DNA of 64,000 nt, taken from assembly GCF_035195345.1 (NCBI RefSeq), contig NZ_CP136574.1, positions 1,665,871 through 1,729,870 on the forward strand, read 5' to 3'. A model generated the notes under the pieces. The model was not told the origin of the DNA. It ran no database searches and saw only the letters and a list, made by a program, of their open reading frames with translations. The DNA is from Flavobacterium sp. GTDB taxonomy: Bacteria > Bacteroidota > Bacteroidia > Flavobacteriales > Flavobacteriaceae. The position numbers and the translations under genes were made by a program. How positions within the stretch are numbered: position 1 is the first letter of the stretch; each line of letters begins with the position of its first letter. This document shows positions 43,919 to 52,795 of this stretch, one piece after another.

Positions 43919-44544
43919 TTTTTTCTATTTTCCATTTATCCTCTTTTTGTGAAAAATTACAAAATACGTTATAGTGATAATACATTTTATTACATTGAAA
44001 ATAAGCTTTTCCGTTTTTGTGAATTAAAACCCTACTCAAACCAGAAAGTGGAAGATATTCATTATTTCTTACACTACCTTCAAAAGTGTCTTTGTAAGAT
44101 ACTAAAAACAACATCAATATTTGATTTTTCAAATTCCTTTACATTTAATTTTCGCTGAGGTAATGAATCAAATTCATACTTTAAATCTTGATCTAATGAT
44201 GCATTTACCGAAAGTAACGTGTCAATAACAGCGTATTTATATTTTTTGAATTCATCTATTTTTTTGATAGAAGTTACAATTTTTTGTTTTAATTCTAACT
44301 TAAAAGTAATCCAATCCTCATCTCGTTTCTTATTTAATTGTTGAATCTTTTCTTTAGAAAATTTTAAACTATCAATTTCTAAAGGTGGAGGAAGAAAATT
44401 GTTTTCATTTTGATTTAATTCATGTTTTGCAATTTCTGGTAACACATCGCACAAAACTTCCGCTTCTAATTGTTCATAGGTTTTTTCTTTCTCGGCACAA
44501 GAAAACAACATTAATGAAATTAATAAAATTGTAGTATATCTCAT
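43905..44544 (-). pseudogene. Frameshifted lipoprotein gene, tandem paralogue of the next gene
   Basis: The start at 44544 encodes a lipoprotein signal (lipobox MLFSC) and the same AEKEKTYEQLEAEVLCDVLP stretch as the neighbour at 44549-45169. The frame ends at 44080, while the continuing sequence (GLSRVLIHKNGKAYFQ ... KWKIEKIIKE) lies in another frame down to 43905. This part matches the C-terminal third of the neighbour (SVTRVLFDDKKTKAFF ... KWVVKEIIKE), so a single frameshift near 44090-44125, where there is a run of five T/A, has split one gene of about 210 codons. A sequencing error is possible. Confidence 0.75.
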
Positions 44545-44548
44545 AAAA

Positions 44549-45169
44549 TTATTCTTTTATGATTTCTTTAACTACCCATTTATTATTCACTTTCTCTGAA
44601 ACTACTTCAATTGAATAAGGCAAACAACCAAATGGATAAAGTTTAAAAAAAGCTTTTGTTTTCTTATCATCAAACAAAACTCGAGTAACGCTTGACAACG
44701 CTTTAATTTCAGAATCCTTTATAAATTCACCCCAGATAGCAATAGTATCATTTTCAAAAAATTTAACTTTGAGCGTTGAGTCTAATAATTCATTTGGTCG
44801 AAATTTTCTTTCCATTAAACTATCAATAGCAATATTATTTCTATTGATAGTTTTAAATTCTGATTTATTGATTGAAAACATCAGAAAATTTAAACCAACA
44901 TGTATTTTGTGTTTCTCTCGAACTAATTTTTTAATTTCATCCGTTTGCCTTTCGATATCCTTAATAATGAAATCATTATCTAAAATAATTTTTGTTGAAT
45001 CCGAACTTGGTGGAGGTGGAGGTGGCAAATTAATTTGAATAAATGGATATATAACTTCCGGTAACACATCGCACAAAACTTCCGCTTCTAATTCTTCATA
45101 GGTTTTTTCTTTCTCGGCACAAGAAAGTATAAAGAAAGAAAAAAATGTAAGTAGGATTAGTTTTTGCAT
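44549..45169 (-). CDS. Hypothetical lipoprotein (206 residues), intact copy of a tandem pair
   Basis: Not a recognised family. The lipoprotein signal ends FILSC, followed by AEKEKTYEELEAEVLCDVLP, a proline run LPPPPPPSS, a coiled-coil-prone charged region (about 65-90) and a beta-rich C-terminal part. DNA at 45060-45124 is nearly identical to 44440-44510 in the downstream copy, so the pair arose by tandem duplication. It lies 31 bp after ppc on the minus strand and 4 bp before the frameshifted copy. Confidence 0.75.
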   Translation of the reverse strand: MQKLILLTFFSFFILSCAEKEKTYEELEAEVLCDVLPEVIYPFIQINLPPPPPPSSDSTKIILDNDFIIKDIERQTDEIKKLVREKHKIHVGLNFLMFSINKSEFKTINRNNIAIDSLMERKFRPNELLDSTLKVKFFENDTIAIWGEFIKDSEIKALSSVTRVLFDDKKTKAFFKLYPFGCLPYSIEVVSEKVNNKWVVKEIIKE

Positions 45170-45200
45170 AAATCTGAATTTATAAAATCAACAACAAAAA

Positions 45201-47774
45201 CTAAGCCGAATTTCTACTTGCGTTAATATTTCCAAACAACGAGCGTGTTACTATTTTTTCATAAACGGCAATTAACTTTTCGTCTGGAGTTGGGCTTTCT
45301 CGTAACGCTTTAATTTTTAACAACGCATATTGTTGAATCGTTAATAAAGGAACCACCATTTTTTCACGCATTTCTATGGAAGCTTTTCCATCGGGATAGT
45401 TTTCCATTAATTCTTTGAAACCTGAAATTTTTAACAACAAGCGTTTGGTTTCTAAATATTCATTGTGAATTATGGTCCAAAAAGCACCAAATTCTGCATC
45501 GTTCTTCATATAAGCCGTTAGTGGAAAAAACGATTTGCTCAACGCCATCATACTGTTTTCTAGCAACGTTCTGAAAAATAATGAATGTTGGTATAAGTCA
45601 CTTACTTCATGCCAACGGTTTTGTTCTTCAAAGTATTTTAAAGCAGTTCCCACACCAAAAAAACCAGGCACATTTTGCTTCAACTGACTCCAAGAACCTA
45701 CAAACGGAATCGCTCGTAAATCATCTAAATTCAATTTGGCTTCTGCTTTTCTTTTGGATGGTCGGCTTCCGATATTCGTTTTTGCGTAATAATTCAACGT
45801 ACTCATTTTTTCCAAATAAGGCACAAACAAAGGATGATTTTTAAAATCAATATATTTCTTAAAACTGATTTCTGCTAGTTGTTCTAAAATTGCATTTTCA
45901 GAAAGCGTTAATTCGTTTTGGTTGGTATTAAAAACCTGATTTTTCGCACCCGCACTGACTAAATTCTCTAAATTGTAGCGACAAGAATCCAAGGTTCCAA
46001 AATTAGAACTAATGGTTTGTCCTTGCACCGTTAATTGCAATTGCTGACTTTCAATTTTTGGTCCTAACGAAGCATAAAACTGATGTGTTTTTCCACCACC
46101 ACGCGCTGGAGGTCCGCCACGACCGTCAAAGAAAATCACTTTGATGTTGTATTTTCTGGAAATTTCGGTCAACGCTTCTTTTGCTTTATAAATCGCCCAA
46201 TTTGCCATTAGATAACCACCATCTTTTGTGCCATCAGAAAAACCTAACATTATGGTTTGCTGATTGCCGCGATTTTTCAAATGATTGACATAAACCGAAT
46301 TCGTGTACAATTGTTCCATCACCGAATCAGCTTTGTGCAAATCTTCCACCGATTCAAAAAGTGGCACTACATCAACCGAAGGATTGTTCCAATCGCACAA
46401 TTGAAACATCGCCAACGTTTCCATGACGTTCAAAGCACTTTCGTTGTTACTAATAATATAACGATTACAACCCAATTCTCCATTGTTTTCTTGAATCGTG
46501 CGAATGGCTTCAATAGAACTGATGGTTTCTTTCGTAATTTCATTGTCAAAATCTGAAGCTTTTAATTGAGCAGAAGCTTTAGACAAAATATCAATTTTTG
46601 CTGTTTCCGATAAATTAAAATAATCTGCTGGAAACAAACTTCTCTCTTTTTGAACAATGTCTTGAAAAACCATTTTGTGAATTTTACTGTTCTGACGAAT
46701 GTCTAAAGTCGCAAAATGAAATCCAAACAAATTAACTTTATTCAACAACAAATCCACTTCGTCCACATAAAGTGATTGGTGTTTTTCAACAATGATATTC
46801 TTTATGTTGTGCAATTGCGATTTGAATTCCTCCAAAGAAATAAAAATTTCCCCTTGCGAATAAAAAACGGAACGATATAATTTGTTTTCTAATTCGGCAA
46901 TAATTACATCAACACCGGTAAAGGTTAATTTTCTTTTCAACTTTCGAACATCCGTATAATAACATTTTAAAATTGAAGTTCGTAAACGTTCAGCAACTTT
47001 CAGGGTGATTTCGGTAGTTACAAACGGATTTCCATCTCTATCGCCACCCGGCCAAAAACCCAAATTGAGTACATCATTTTTAAGTTCGTTTCCTTTGAAA
47101 ATGTTTTTTTGAAGATAGTGCGCCATTTCGCTTGCCGTAGGATAAAATACGTTTTCCAAATACCAAACCAAACTTACAGCCTCATCAAAAGGTGTCGGTT
47201 TTTCTTTTTTGAAGAAAGGTGTTTTGCCTAATTGTGCCAACAAATCTTTAATTACAATATGATTGTTAGCTTTCAAAGCTTCCGTCAAATCGGTAATAAT
47301 TCCTAAAACCGAACCCGGATAAAACTGTGTTGGATGTGCGGTTAAAACTGTTCTAACTTTGAAATTTTCTAAAAATTCTTTCAGTTCTTTGGTTTTTCCT
47401 TCCGATTCTGCCGTTTCTTTAATAGCTCGAAGCGAACTTTTACCTTCCATATTATTTACAATTGGAAAAGCCGCATCTTCAATCGCATCAAAAAGCACCA
47501 CTTGTCGCTCCACATATTGAATAAATCGAAACAATAAACTGATTTTTTCAGCTTCAGAAGGATTATCTAAATATTTATTAACAAAAGTTTCAAAAATCTC
47601 CGCTGGACTTTGTTCGTTTCTATAACCGCTTTCACAAACTTCAGAAAATAAAGGTAACAAAACACCGGTGTTATTAATCTCGTTAAAAGGCAACGTGATG
47701 AAAACACTGTTGTAAATGGTATATTTTGAAGCAACATTTTGTTGGAAGCGTTCAATTTTAGGAAGCGTGTACAT
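45201..47774 (-). CDS. ppc: Phosphoenolpyruvate carboxylase
   Basis: Carboxylates phosphoenolpyruvate to oxaloacetate to refill the citric acid cycle. The 857-residue protein has the catalytic-histidine block VRTVLTAHPTQFYP, GGDRDGNPFVTTE, LMLGFSDGTKDGGYL-type phosphate site (IMLGFSDGTKDGGYL), the mobile glycine loop FFDGRGGPPARGGGKTH, and a C-terminal INASRNSA, close to the usual RNTG end. Length is near that of bacterial PEPC (about 880). Upstream is the repeat cluster at 47.9-48.4 kb. Confidence 0.97.
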   Translation of the reverse strand: MYTLPKIERFQQNVASKYTIYNSVFITLPFNEINNTGVLLPLFSEVCESGYRNEQSPAEIFETFVNKYLDNPSEAEKISLLFRFIQYVERQVVLFDAIEDAAFPIVNNMEGKSSLRAIKETAESEGKTKELKEFLENFKVRTVLTAHPTQFYPGSVLGIITDLTEALKANNHIVIKDLLAQLGKTPFFKKEKPTPFDEAVSLVWYLENVFYPTASEMAHYLQKNIFKGNELKNDVLNLGFWPGGDRDGNPFVTTEITLKVAERLRTSILKCYYTDVRKLKRKLTFTGVDVIIAELENKLYRSVFYSQGEIFISLEEFKSQLHNIKNIIVEKHQSLYVDEVDLLLNKVNLFGFHFATLDIRQNSKIHKMVFQDIVQKERSLFPADYFNLSETAKIDILSKASAQLKASDFDNEITKETISSIEAIRTIQENNGELGCNRYIISNNESALNVMETLAMFQLCDWNNPSVDVVPLFESVEDLHKADSVMEQLYTNSVYVNHLKNRGNQQTIMLGFSDGTKDGGYLMANWAIYKAKEALTEISRKYNIKVIFFDGRGGPPARGGGKTHQFYASLGPKIESQQLQLTVQGQTISSNFGTLDSCRYNLENLVSAGAKNQVFNTNQNELTLSENAILEQLAEISFKKYIDFKNHPLFVPYLEKMSTLNYYAKTNIGSRPSKRKAEAKLNLDDLRAIPFVGSWSQLKQNVPGFFGVGTALKYFEEQNRWHEVSDLYQHSLFFRTLLENSMMALSKSFFPLTAYMKNDAEFGAFWTIIHNEYLETKRLLLKISGFKELMENYPDGKASIEMREKMVVPLLTIQQYALLKIKALRESPTPDEKLIAVYEKIVTRSLFGNINASRNSA

Positions 47775-47867
47775 GGTTTTTAAATTTGTACTAATTTACG
47801 AGTTTAAAATTAAAATAAAACACATGTTCTCCCGAACTTGTTTAAGAATCTCTTGTCTAAACAAAAT

Positions 47868-48438
47868 GAGAAGCTGAAACGAGTTCAGCTTGACAAACTG
47901 TATAATATGTTTATTTACTCGATTTTCTGTCATCCTGAACTCGTTTCAGGATCTAATGGTTTCCAAAGATTCTCCCAATTAGGATTAGACGCTACAATCA
48001 AATTAATTTTCCATTGTCGATGCCAATTCTTTAATTGTTTTTCTCTTGCAATTGCATGATTTATAAACTGAAATTCATCGAAATAAACTAAAATTTTCAA
48101 ATTATATTTCGAAGTAAATTTACTTCCTTATTCATTTACATGTCGTTCCATTCTATCATCTAATCCATCTGTTACACCTATATAAAGTGTTTCTTTTGGT
48201 TTGTTGGTGAGAATATAAACCCAATAATTATGATATGTTCTATATGGCATTTTTGTTTTGTTTTATCATCCTTAACCTGTTTCAGGATCTATTAACTTTT
48301 AATTATTGAGAAGCTGAAACAAGTCCAGCTTGACAAACTGTATATTATTATTTTTTAAACTTGACTTTCTGTCATCCTGAACTCGTTTCAGGATCTAAGT
48401 ATTTTAAAATTTAGAGAAGCTGGAACGAGTTCAGCTTG
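47868..48438. repeat. Cluster of six 8-5-8 palindromes between ppc and dprA
   Basis: Hairpins at 47871-47891, 47932-47952, 48268-48288, 48311-48331, 48374-48394 and 48417-48437. Each has an 8-bp arm, a 5-base centre (CTCGT or ACGAG type) and a second arm. Arms alternate between AAGCTGAA/TTCAGCTT and ATCCTGAA/TTCAGGAT. A unit of about 90 bp is repeated (47868-47956 and 48308-48398). Flanking TGACA or TGTCA marks most copies. Between the second and third palindromes is a GIY-YIG pseudogene. No T-runs follow, so these are not ordinary terminators. Confidence 0.8.
47930..48250 (-). pseudogene. GIY-YIG endonuclease gene with an in-frame stop, set among palindromes
   Basis: From the ATG at 48248-48250 the frame reads MPYRTYHNYWVYILTNK and LYIGVTDGLDDRMERHVNE, a standard short GIY-YIG nuclease of the UvrC-like superfamily. 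A TAA then interrupts it where relatives have a charged turn, after which the same frame continues GSKFTSKYNLKILVYFDEF and ends NPNWENLWKPLDPETSSG. The total of about 106 codons equals the normal family length. The last seven codons are formed by one of the 8-5-8 palindromes. Either a nonsense mutation or a sequencing error explains the stop. Confidence 0.75.
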
Positions 48439-48450
48439 ACAAGAAAACTT

Positions 48451-49554
48451 TTAAACCACCTCAAACATTTTTCCAGGTAAAGGTCTAACTACACCTTTTA
48501 ATTCCATATTTAACAAAATAGAAGAAATCCGATAAATAGGAAAATCACATTCTAAGGCAATAATATCCATCATTTCTTTGCCGGTTTTTTGAAGGTAGTC
48601 GTATATAATTTGCTCTTCATCGGTTAAGGAAATGAACAATTGTTTTTGTACCGCTTTTTGCGATTCACGCTGTAATTCCCAATTTAAAATATAGACCAAA
48701 TCTGCTGCGGATGTGAGCAAATTGGCGCGTTGAGTTTTAATCAAATTATTACAACCTTGACTGAATTTATCGGTCGTTCTTCCTGGAACTGCAAAAACAT
48801 CTCGGTTGTAATCGTTGGCTAAATTGGCAGTGACTAATGAACCGCCCCTTTCGGCACTTTCAATAACAACAGTAGCTTCGCTAATACCCGCTACAATACG
48901 GTTTCGTTTGATGAAATTTTCTTTATCAGGATTGCTTATGCTCCAAAATTCGGTTAAAAAGCCACCGTTTTGTTCCATTTTTGCCATGTACTTTTTGTGT
49001 GTTTTCGGATAAATTTGATTCAAACCATGAGCCAAAACACCGATGGTTTGCAAACCACAATCCATTGCCATTTGATGGGCGTAAATATCAACGCCATAAG
49101 CAAAACCGCTAACAATAATAGGGTTTAATGGTGAAATTTCTTCCATCAATTTTTTAGTAAATTCCATTCCATAAGTAGTAATTTGACGTGTGCCAACAAT
49201 ACTAATAATTCTTCTGTTTTGTAAATCGATATTTCCCGCTTGGAATAAAAGGACAGGACTGTCGTAACAATGTTTTAATCGTTCGGGATAATTTTCATCT
49301 TGAAAATAAGTTGTGGAAATATTTTCTTGTGCGATGAATTTGAGTTCGGCTTCCGCTTTTGCAAATACCGATTTGTCTTGTAAATTTTTAATTACAACCG
49401 AGCCAATACCGTCAATTTTTTGAAGTTGGGATTTTTTTGAAGCGAAGACTTCTGTAGCGTTTCCGCAATGTTGGAGGAGTTTTTTGGCGATTACATCTCC
49501 TACTCCTTCCACTTGCATCAACGCAAGCGTGTGGTATAATTCTGACTGTGTCAT
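48451..49554 (-). CDS. dprA: DNA-processing protein DprA
   Basis: Loads RecA on incoming single-stranded DNA during natural transformation. The 367-residue protein has an N-terminal helix-hairpin-helix/SAM-like part (about 1-60), the Rossmann-like domain with ISIVGTRQITTYGMEF, GFAYGVDIYAHQMA, GVLAHGLNQIYPKTHKKY and NRIVAGISEATVVIE, and a C-terminal winged-helix domain (about 305-365). The start ATG is at 49552-49554. The gene hints at competence but no other com genes are present here. Confidence 0.95.
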   Translation of the reverse strand: MTQSELYHTLALMQVEGVGDVIAKKLLQHCGNATEVFASKKSQLQKIDGIGSVVIKNLQDKSVFAKAEAELKFIAQENISTTYFQDENYPERLKHCYDSPVLLFQAGNIDLQNRRIISIVGTRQITTYGMEFTKKLMEEISPLNPIIVSGFAYGVDIYAHQMAMDCGLQTIGVLAHGLNQIYPKTHKKYMAKMEQNGGFLTEFWSISNPDKENFIKRNRIVAGISEATVVIESAERGGSLVTANLANDYNRDVFAVPGRTTDKFSQGCNNLIKTQRANLLTSAADLVYILNWELQRESQKAVQKQLFISLTDEEQIIYDYLQKTGKEMMDIIALECDFPIYRISSILLNMELKGVVRPLPGKMFEVV

Positions 49555-49689
49555 GGCGTGTATAAAATTTATTTGGCGTATAATTGAAGAACAAAAATAG
49601 TTCTTTTTAGCAATAATCCAAAAAAGAAAATGGAAACCTAACTATCCCGAAGTTTAGGTACTGATAGGAGCGGCACCATGTAAAGCGGA

Positions 49690-49722
49690 CAGCAGCCCTT
49701 CGACAAGCTCAGGATGACGAAT
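49690..49722. repeat. CCCTTCGACAAGCTCAGGATGAC dispersed repeat
   Basis: A short sequence ending AGGATGACG, related in its TGACA-type tail to the palindromes at 47.9-48.4 kb. It lies in the 285-bp space between dprA and the SPOR gene; nothing else coding was seen there. Confidence 0.35.
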
Positions 49723-49825
49723 GTCAAACAAAAGCCACAAACACTTTATTTCCAATTATTTACAGTAAAAATTACAATTGTTAATAATTTTTGTTGATAA
49801 AATTTTGATATTGCTATTGATTATC

Positions 49826-49833
49826 TAACTTTG
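49826..49833 (+). promoter_or_regulatory. TAACTTTG -7 element only 5 bases before the SPOR-gene ATG
   Basis: Exact TAnnTTTG match. Transcription normally begins about 4-7 bases downstream, which would place the first base at or next to the A of the ATG at 49839, giving a leaderless message. Confidence 0.5.
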
Positions 49834-49838
49834 TTGTT

Positions 49839-50771
49839 ATGCAGATAGAAAAACACATATCCGACTTATTATATCGTTATCAGTGCGTTACTGTTCCTGG
49901 TTTTGGTGCTTTTTTAACCGAAACTGTGTCGGCTCACGTTACTGGAAGTGCTAGTTCGTTTTTTCCGCCTAAAAAAGTGGTTTCGTTTAATGCGAATGTA
50001 AAAAACAATGATGGTTTATTGGCAAATCATGTGGCATTGCAAGAAAAAATGTCATACGAATTAGCGGTAATCAAAATTAATGATGTGGTGAACGAATGGA
50101 CGTATTTGTTACAAAATCGCAATCATTTGGTGTTAAAAAATATTGGCGAAATTTCAGTAAATAATGAAATGAATTGGGTTTTTGAACCAACTAATACAGT
50201 TAATTACTTAACAGATTCTTTTGGTTTAACCCCTTTTGTTTCTCCTGAAATTACAAGAGAAGTTTTAAAGAAAGAAGTGGAAGCTTTAGAAGAAAAAGCG
50301 CCAATTATTTTTACTCCTGAAAGAAAGAAAGATTACTCATATTTAAAATATGCCGCTGTTTTTGTGGTGATGTTAGGTGTTGGTGGTTTTGGTTACAAAT
50401 CTTATTACGACCAACAAATTACTAATGAAACTTTATTGGCTGAGAAAAACGTACAAGAAAAAGTACAACAACAAATTCAGGAAGCTACTTTTATGCTTTC
50501 CAATCCGATTCCATCGGTAGAATTGGCAATTGTTGAAGAAAAAATGCCTTATCATTTGGTGGCTGGCGCTTATAGAAGCGAAGAAAATGCTAATAAAGCG
50601 ATTGCAGAACTTAATGCTGCTGGTTTTGAAAATGCTAAAATGCTTCCGTTAAATAAATACAAATTATACCCTGTAGTATATGGAAGTTTTAAAACACTAA
50701 ACGAAGCACAATCAGAACGCAGAGCGATACAAAAATCACATAATGCAGAAGCTTGGTTGTTGATCGACTAA
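49839..50771 (+). CDS. HU-CCDC81 and SPOR domain membrane protein
   Basis: A 310-residue protein. The N-terminal region (about 1-140) has paired HU-like CCDC81 domains typical of Bacteroidota (CVTVPGFGAFLTE, KNIGEISVNNEMNWVF), a single membrane helix lies at about 169-186 (YAAVFVVMLGVGGFGY), and the C-terminal SPOR domain (about 235-310) includes YHLVAGAYRSEENANKAIAE and LYPVVYGSFKTLNEA. SPOR domains bind denuded peptidoglycan at division sites. The HU-like part would be cytoplasmic and may contact DNA, so the protein could connect nucleoid and cell wall; that is inference. Confidence 0.88.
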   Translation: MQIEKHISDLLYRYQCVTVPGFGAFLTETVSAHVTGSASSFFPPKKVVSFNANVKNNDGLLANHVALQEKMSYELAVIKINDVVNEWTYLLQNRNHLVLKNIGEISVNNEMNWVFEPTNTVNYLTDSFGLTPFVSPEITREVLKKEVEALEEKAPIIFTPERKKDYSYLKYAAVFVVMLGVGGFGYKSYYDQQITNETLLAEKNVQEKVQQQIQEATFMLSNPIPSVELAIVEEKMPYHLVAGAYRSEENANKAIAELNAAGFENAKMLPLNKYKLYPVVYGSFKTLNEAQSERRAIQKSHNAEAWLLID

Positions 50772-50795
50772 AAGCAACATTGCATAAAAAGTATT

Positions 50796-50820
50796 AAAAT
50801 CCCAGTTTTGGGATTTTTTT
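50796..50820 (+). terminator. Terminator after the SPOR gene
   Basis: AAAATCCCA and TGGGATTTT arms around a short loop, then a T-run. Confidence 0.88.
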
Positions 50821-50846
50821 ATGCATTTTATTTTCAATTTCCTCAT

Positions 50847-50854
50847 TATCTTTG
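50847..50854 (+). promoter_or_regulatory. TATCTTTG -7 element for the thioesterase gene
   Basis: Exact TAnnTTTG match, 11 bases before the ATG at 50866. It fixes the start, because an in-frame ATG at 50821 would lie upstream of the promoter. The leader should be only about 5 bases. Confidence 0.55.
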
Positions 50855-50865
50855 CAAAAAAAACA

Positions 50866-51378
50866 ATGCAACCAAAATTTCCTTCAGAATCCGTAACTAC
50901 TTTAACCGATTTAGTTTTACCAGGTGAAACGAATCCATTGAACAATTTATTTGGTGGAGAATTATTAGCTCGTATGGATAGAGCTGCAAGTATAACCGCT
51001 AGAAGACATTCCCGTAGAATTTGTGTAACGGCATCGGTAAATCACGTAGCGTTTAACAGAGCTATTCCTTTGGGAAGTGTTGTGACTGTTGAATCTAAAG
51101 TATCGAGAACTTTTAACACTTCGATGGAGATTTTTATTGATGTATGGATTGAAGACAGAGAATCAGGAATTAAAAATAAAGCCAACGAAGCCATTTATAC
51201 TTTTGTAGCGGTTGATGAAACAGGAAGACCAATACCCGTTCCACCAATTGAACCAGAAACAGAATTAGAAAAAAAACGCTATGCGGCGGCATTAAGAAGA
51301 AAACAATTAAGCTTAGTGTTAGCTGGAAAAATGAAACCAAGCGAAGCAACTGAATTAAAAGCGTTGTTTATGGAATAA
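50866..51378 (+). CDS. Acyl-CoA thioesterase, hotdog fold
   Basis: Hydrolyses acyl-CoA to free acid and CoA. The 170-residue protein has one hotdog domain with LVLPGETNPLNNLFGGELL (asparagine and glycine of the active loop), VTASVNHVAFNRAIPLG and VESKVSRTFNTSMEIFIDVW, as in YciA/BACH-type enzymes. The C-terminus is a charged helix. The start at 50866 is chosen from the promoter position and because it gives the expected N-terminus MQPKFPSESV. Confidence 0.9.
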   Translation: MQPKFPSESVTTLTDLVLPGETNPLNNLFGGELLARMDRAASITARRHSRRICVTASVNHVAFNRAIPLGSVVTVESKVSRTFNTSMEIFIDVWIEDRESGIKNKANEAIYTFVAVDETGRPIPVPPIEPETELEKKRYAAALRRKQLSLVLAGKMKPSEATELKALFME

Positions 51379-51393
51379 TATCTTGGTGTTGTC

Positions 51394-51453
51394 AAACTGA
51401 ACTTGTTTCAGTTTCTATCTCTTATAATCAAGATTTTGAAACAAGTTCAAAAT
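51394..51453. repeat. Two 8-5-8 palindromes after the thioesterase gene
   Basis: AAACTGAA-CTTGT-TTCAGTTT at 51394-51414 and ATTTTGAA-ACAAG-TTCAAAAT at 51433-51453. The arm and loop sizes and the GAA/TTC base of the stem are the same as in the 47.9-48.4 kb cluster, but the outer arm bases differ and remain complementary. Confidence 0.75.
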
Positions 51454-51467
51454 GACAAAATCAGAAT

Positions 51468-52169
51468 TTAATTGGCATTTTCTAATGCATATTCTGGATA
51501 CGTTTCTTTTAAGTATTCTTCTGCTTTTGATGGGATAATTTTAAGAATAATATAACCCAACAAGAATAAACAAACTACGGTTACACTAACAATTATTGCT
51601 GAAATTATTCCATATTGAGCGGTTTCTTCTATTCGTAATCCAAACTGAAGTGGTAATGGAATGAACCCAGTGAATGAACCTAATCCAAAAATAATATCTT
51701 TATACAACCATTTTTTACCAGAAAGCTTAGCCTCTTTCTTGTTTTTTCGTGACATTTTTACAATTCCTATCCAAAAAAGGAAAGTAGCCAAAACAAAAAT
51801 TGAAATTACAATTAAGTTAGCTCGTTCAAATTTCAACATCAATTGAACTAAAATTCCAAAAGCAGCAGCCGTTCCTATAATTTTAGGAATCGTAAAAAAC
51901 GATTTGAAATGTTGCCAAACCAATTTATTGTATTTTTTTCCTAAAGCTGCTTGACGTTCTTCTACAACAGTCATAAACCCAAAAACCCCAAATTTTTTAA
52001 ATTCTACTTGTAACGCATCTTCAAAGGAAATTTTTGGATTTTCTTTCCATTGTGTTTCAATTGAATTAGCCAAATGATCTACTAATTCTGTTTGTAAATC
52101 ATACCATTCCAAGTAATGTTGACGAGTGAATTGGTATAATCGGTCTATTTGTTCTGGTGTGAGTTTCAT
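51468..52169 (-). CDS. PadR-linked membrane protein, array member 5 (233 residues)
   Basis: Last of five tandem paralogues. The N-terminal helical module (about 1-50) contains MKLTPEQIDRLYQFT and the shared acidic motif WYDLQTELVDHLANSIE, then a short soluble segment, and four to five transmembrane helices (about 90-220). It resembles the HAAS-type module that accompanies PadR regulators in other phyla; this rests on pattern only. It is the most divergent copy and slightly longer. It overlaps member 4 by 4 bases (ATGA). Function is unknown. Confidence 0.8.
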   Translation of the reverse strand: MKLTPEQIDRLYQFTRQHYLEWYDLQTELVDHLANSIETQWKENPKISFEDALQVEFKKFGVFGFMTVVEERQAALGKKYNKLVWQHFKSFFTIPKIIGTAAAFGILVQLMLKFERANLIVISIFVLATFLFWIGIVKMSRKNKKEAKLSGKKWLYKDIIFGLGSFTGFIPLPLQFGLRIEETAQYGIISAIIVSVTVVCLFLLGYIILKIIPSKAEEYLKETYPEYALENAN

Positions 52170-52792
52170 TGGAATAAATGTTTGTTTTTTTGGTTAAATT
52201 TCAAAATCTGAATTATAAAATATACCAAATAAGCAAATAATAAATAAAAGAAAATAGCCATAACAAGATTTGATGGAGATTTACTACTATAGCCAGGGAA
52301 AAAGAAAATCTGCGCATAATAAAGCAAACCTAAAAGCCCACCAGCCTTTTCAATTACATATAATCTTTCTTTTAAATATATGTAAAAATAAAATATTTGA
52401 AAAAGAGCAATAGAAAGAATTATTGTAAAAAATAAATTATTAATTGAAAATGATTCAGAAAAATAATAAGTAACGTTAATATTATCAAAAAAAACGTAAA
52501 ACAAGATTCCGATAAAAATCATAATTGGATGAAGTAAAAACTTTAAGAAACTTAGAATCGTATCTTTTGAATAAACCGACCATAATTTATTCCCTTTCAA
52601 AATTTCTTTTTTATTCACCACCATATAACTTTTGAAAGCATCGTAAAAATCTAAATTTTCAGCTTGCATTGTATATTCTAAAGCAGTTGCCACATGGTCG
52701 AGTATTTCCATACGAATGTCGTAATAAATGACTTCGCTGTTTTTTAGATAATTATCTATGAATTGGATGTTTTGTGTTGTGAGTTTGAACAT
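52166..52792 (-). CDS. PadR-linked membrane protein, array member 4 (208 residues)
   Basis: Fourth paralogue. N-terminal module with KLTTQNIQFIDNYL and YYDIRMEILDHVATALEYTM carries the conserved Glu-x-x-Asp-His; four hydrophobic segments follow (about 80-100, 110-130, 145-165, 172-195). The stop overlaps member 5 and the start is three bases after the member 3 stop, so all are in one transcript. No catalytic motif is visible. Confidence 0.8.
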   Translation of the reverse strand: MFKLTTQNIQFIDNYLKNSEVIYYDIRMEILDHVATALEYTMQAENLDFYDAFKSYMVVNKKEILKGNKLWSVYSKDTILSFLKFLLHPIMIFIGILFYVFFDNINVTYYFSESFSINNLFFTIILSIALFQIFYFYIYLKERLYVIEKAGGLLGLLYYAQIFFFPGYSSKSPSNLVMAIFFYLLFAYLVYFIIQILKFNQKNKHLFQ

Positions 52793-52795
52793 AAA

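Noticed and set aside
47838..48059. Plus-strand frame of 73 residues after ppc
   Set aside because: It runs antisense to the GIY-YIG pseudogene and through palindromic repeats; no protein-like composition.
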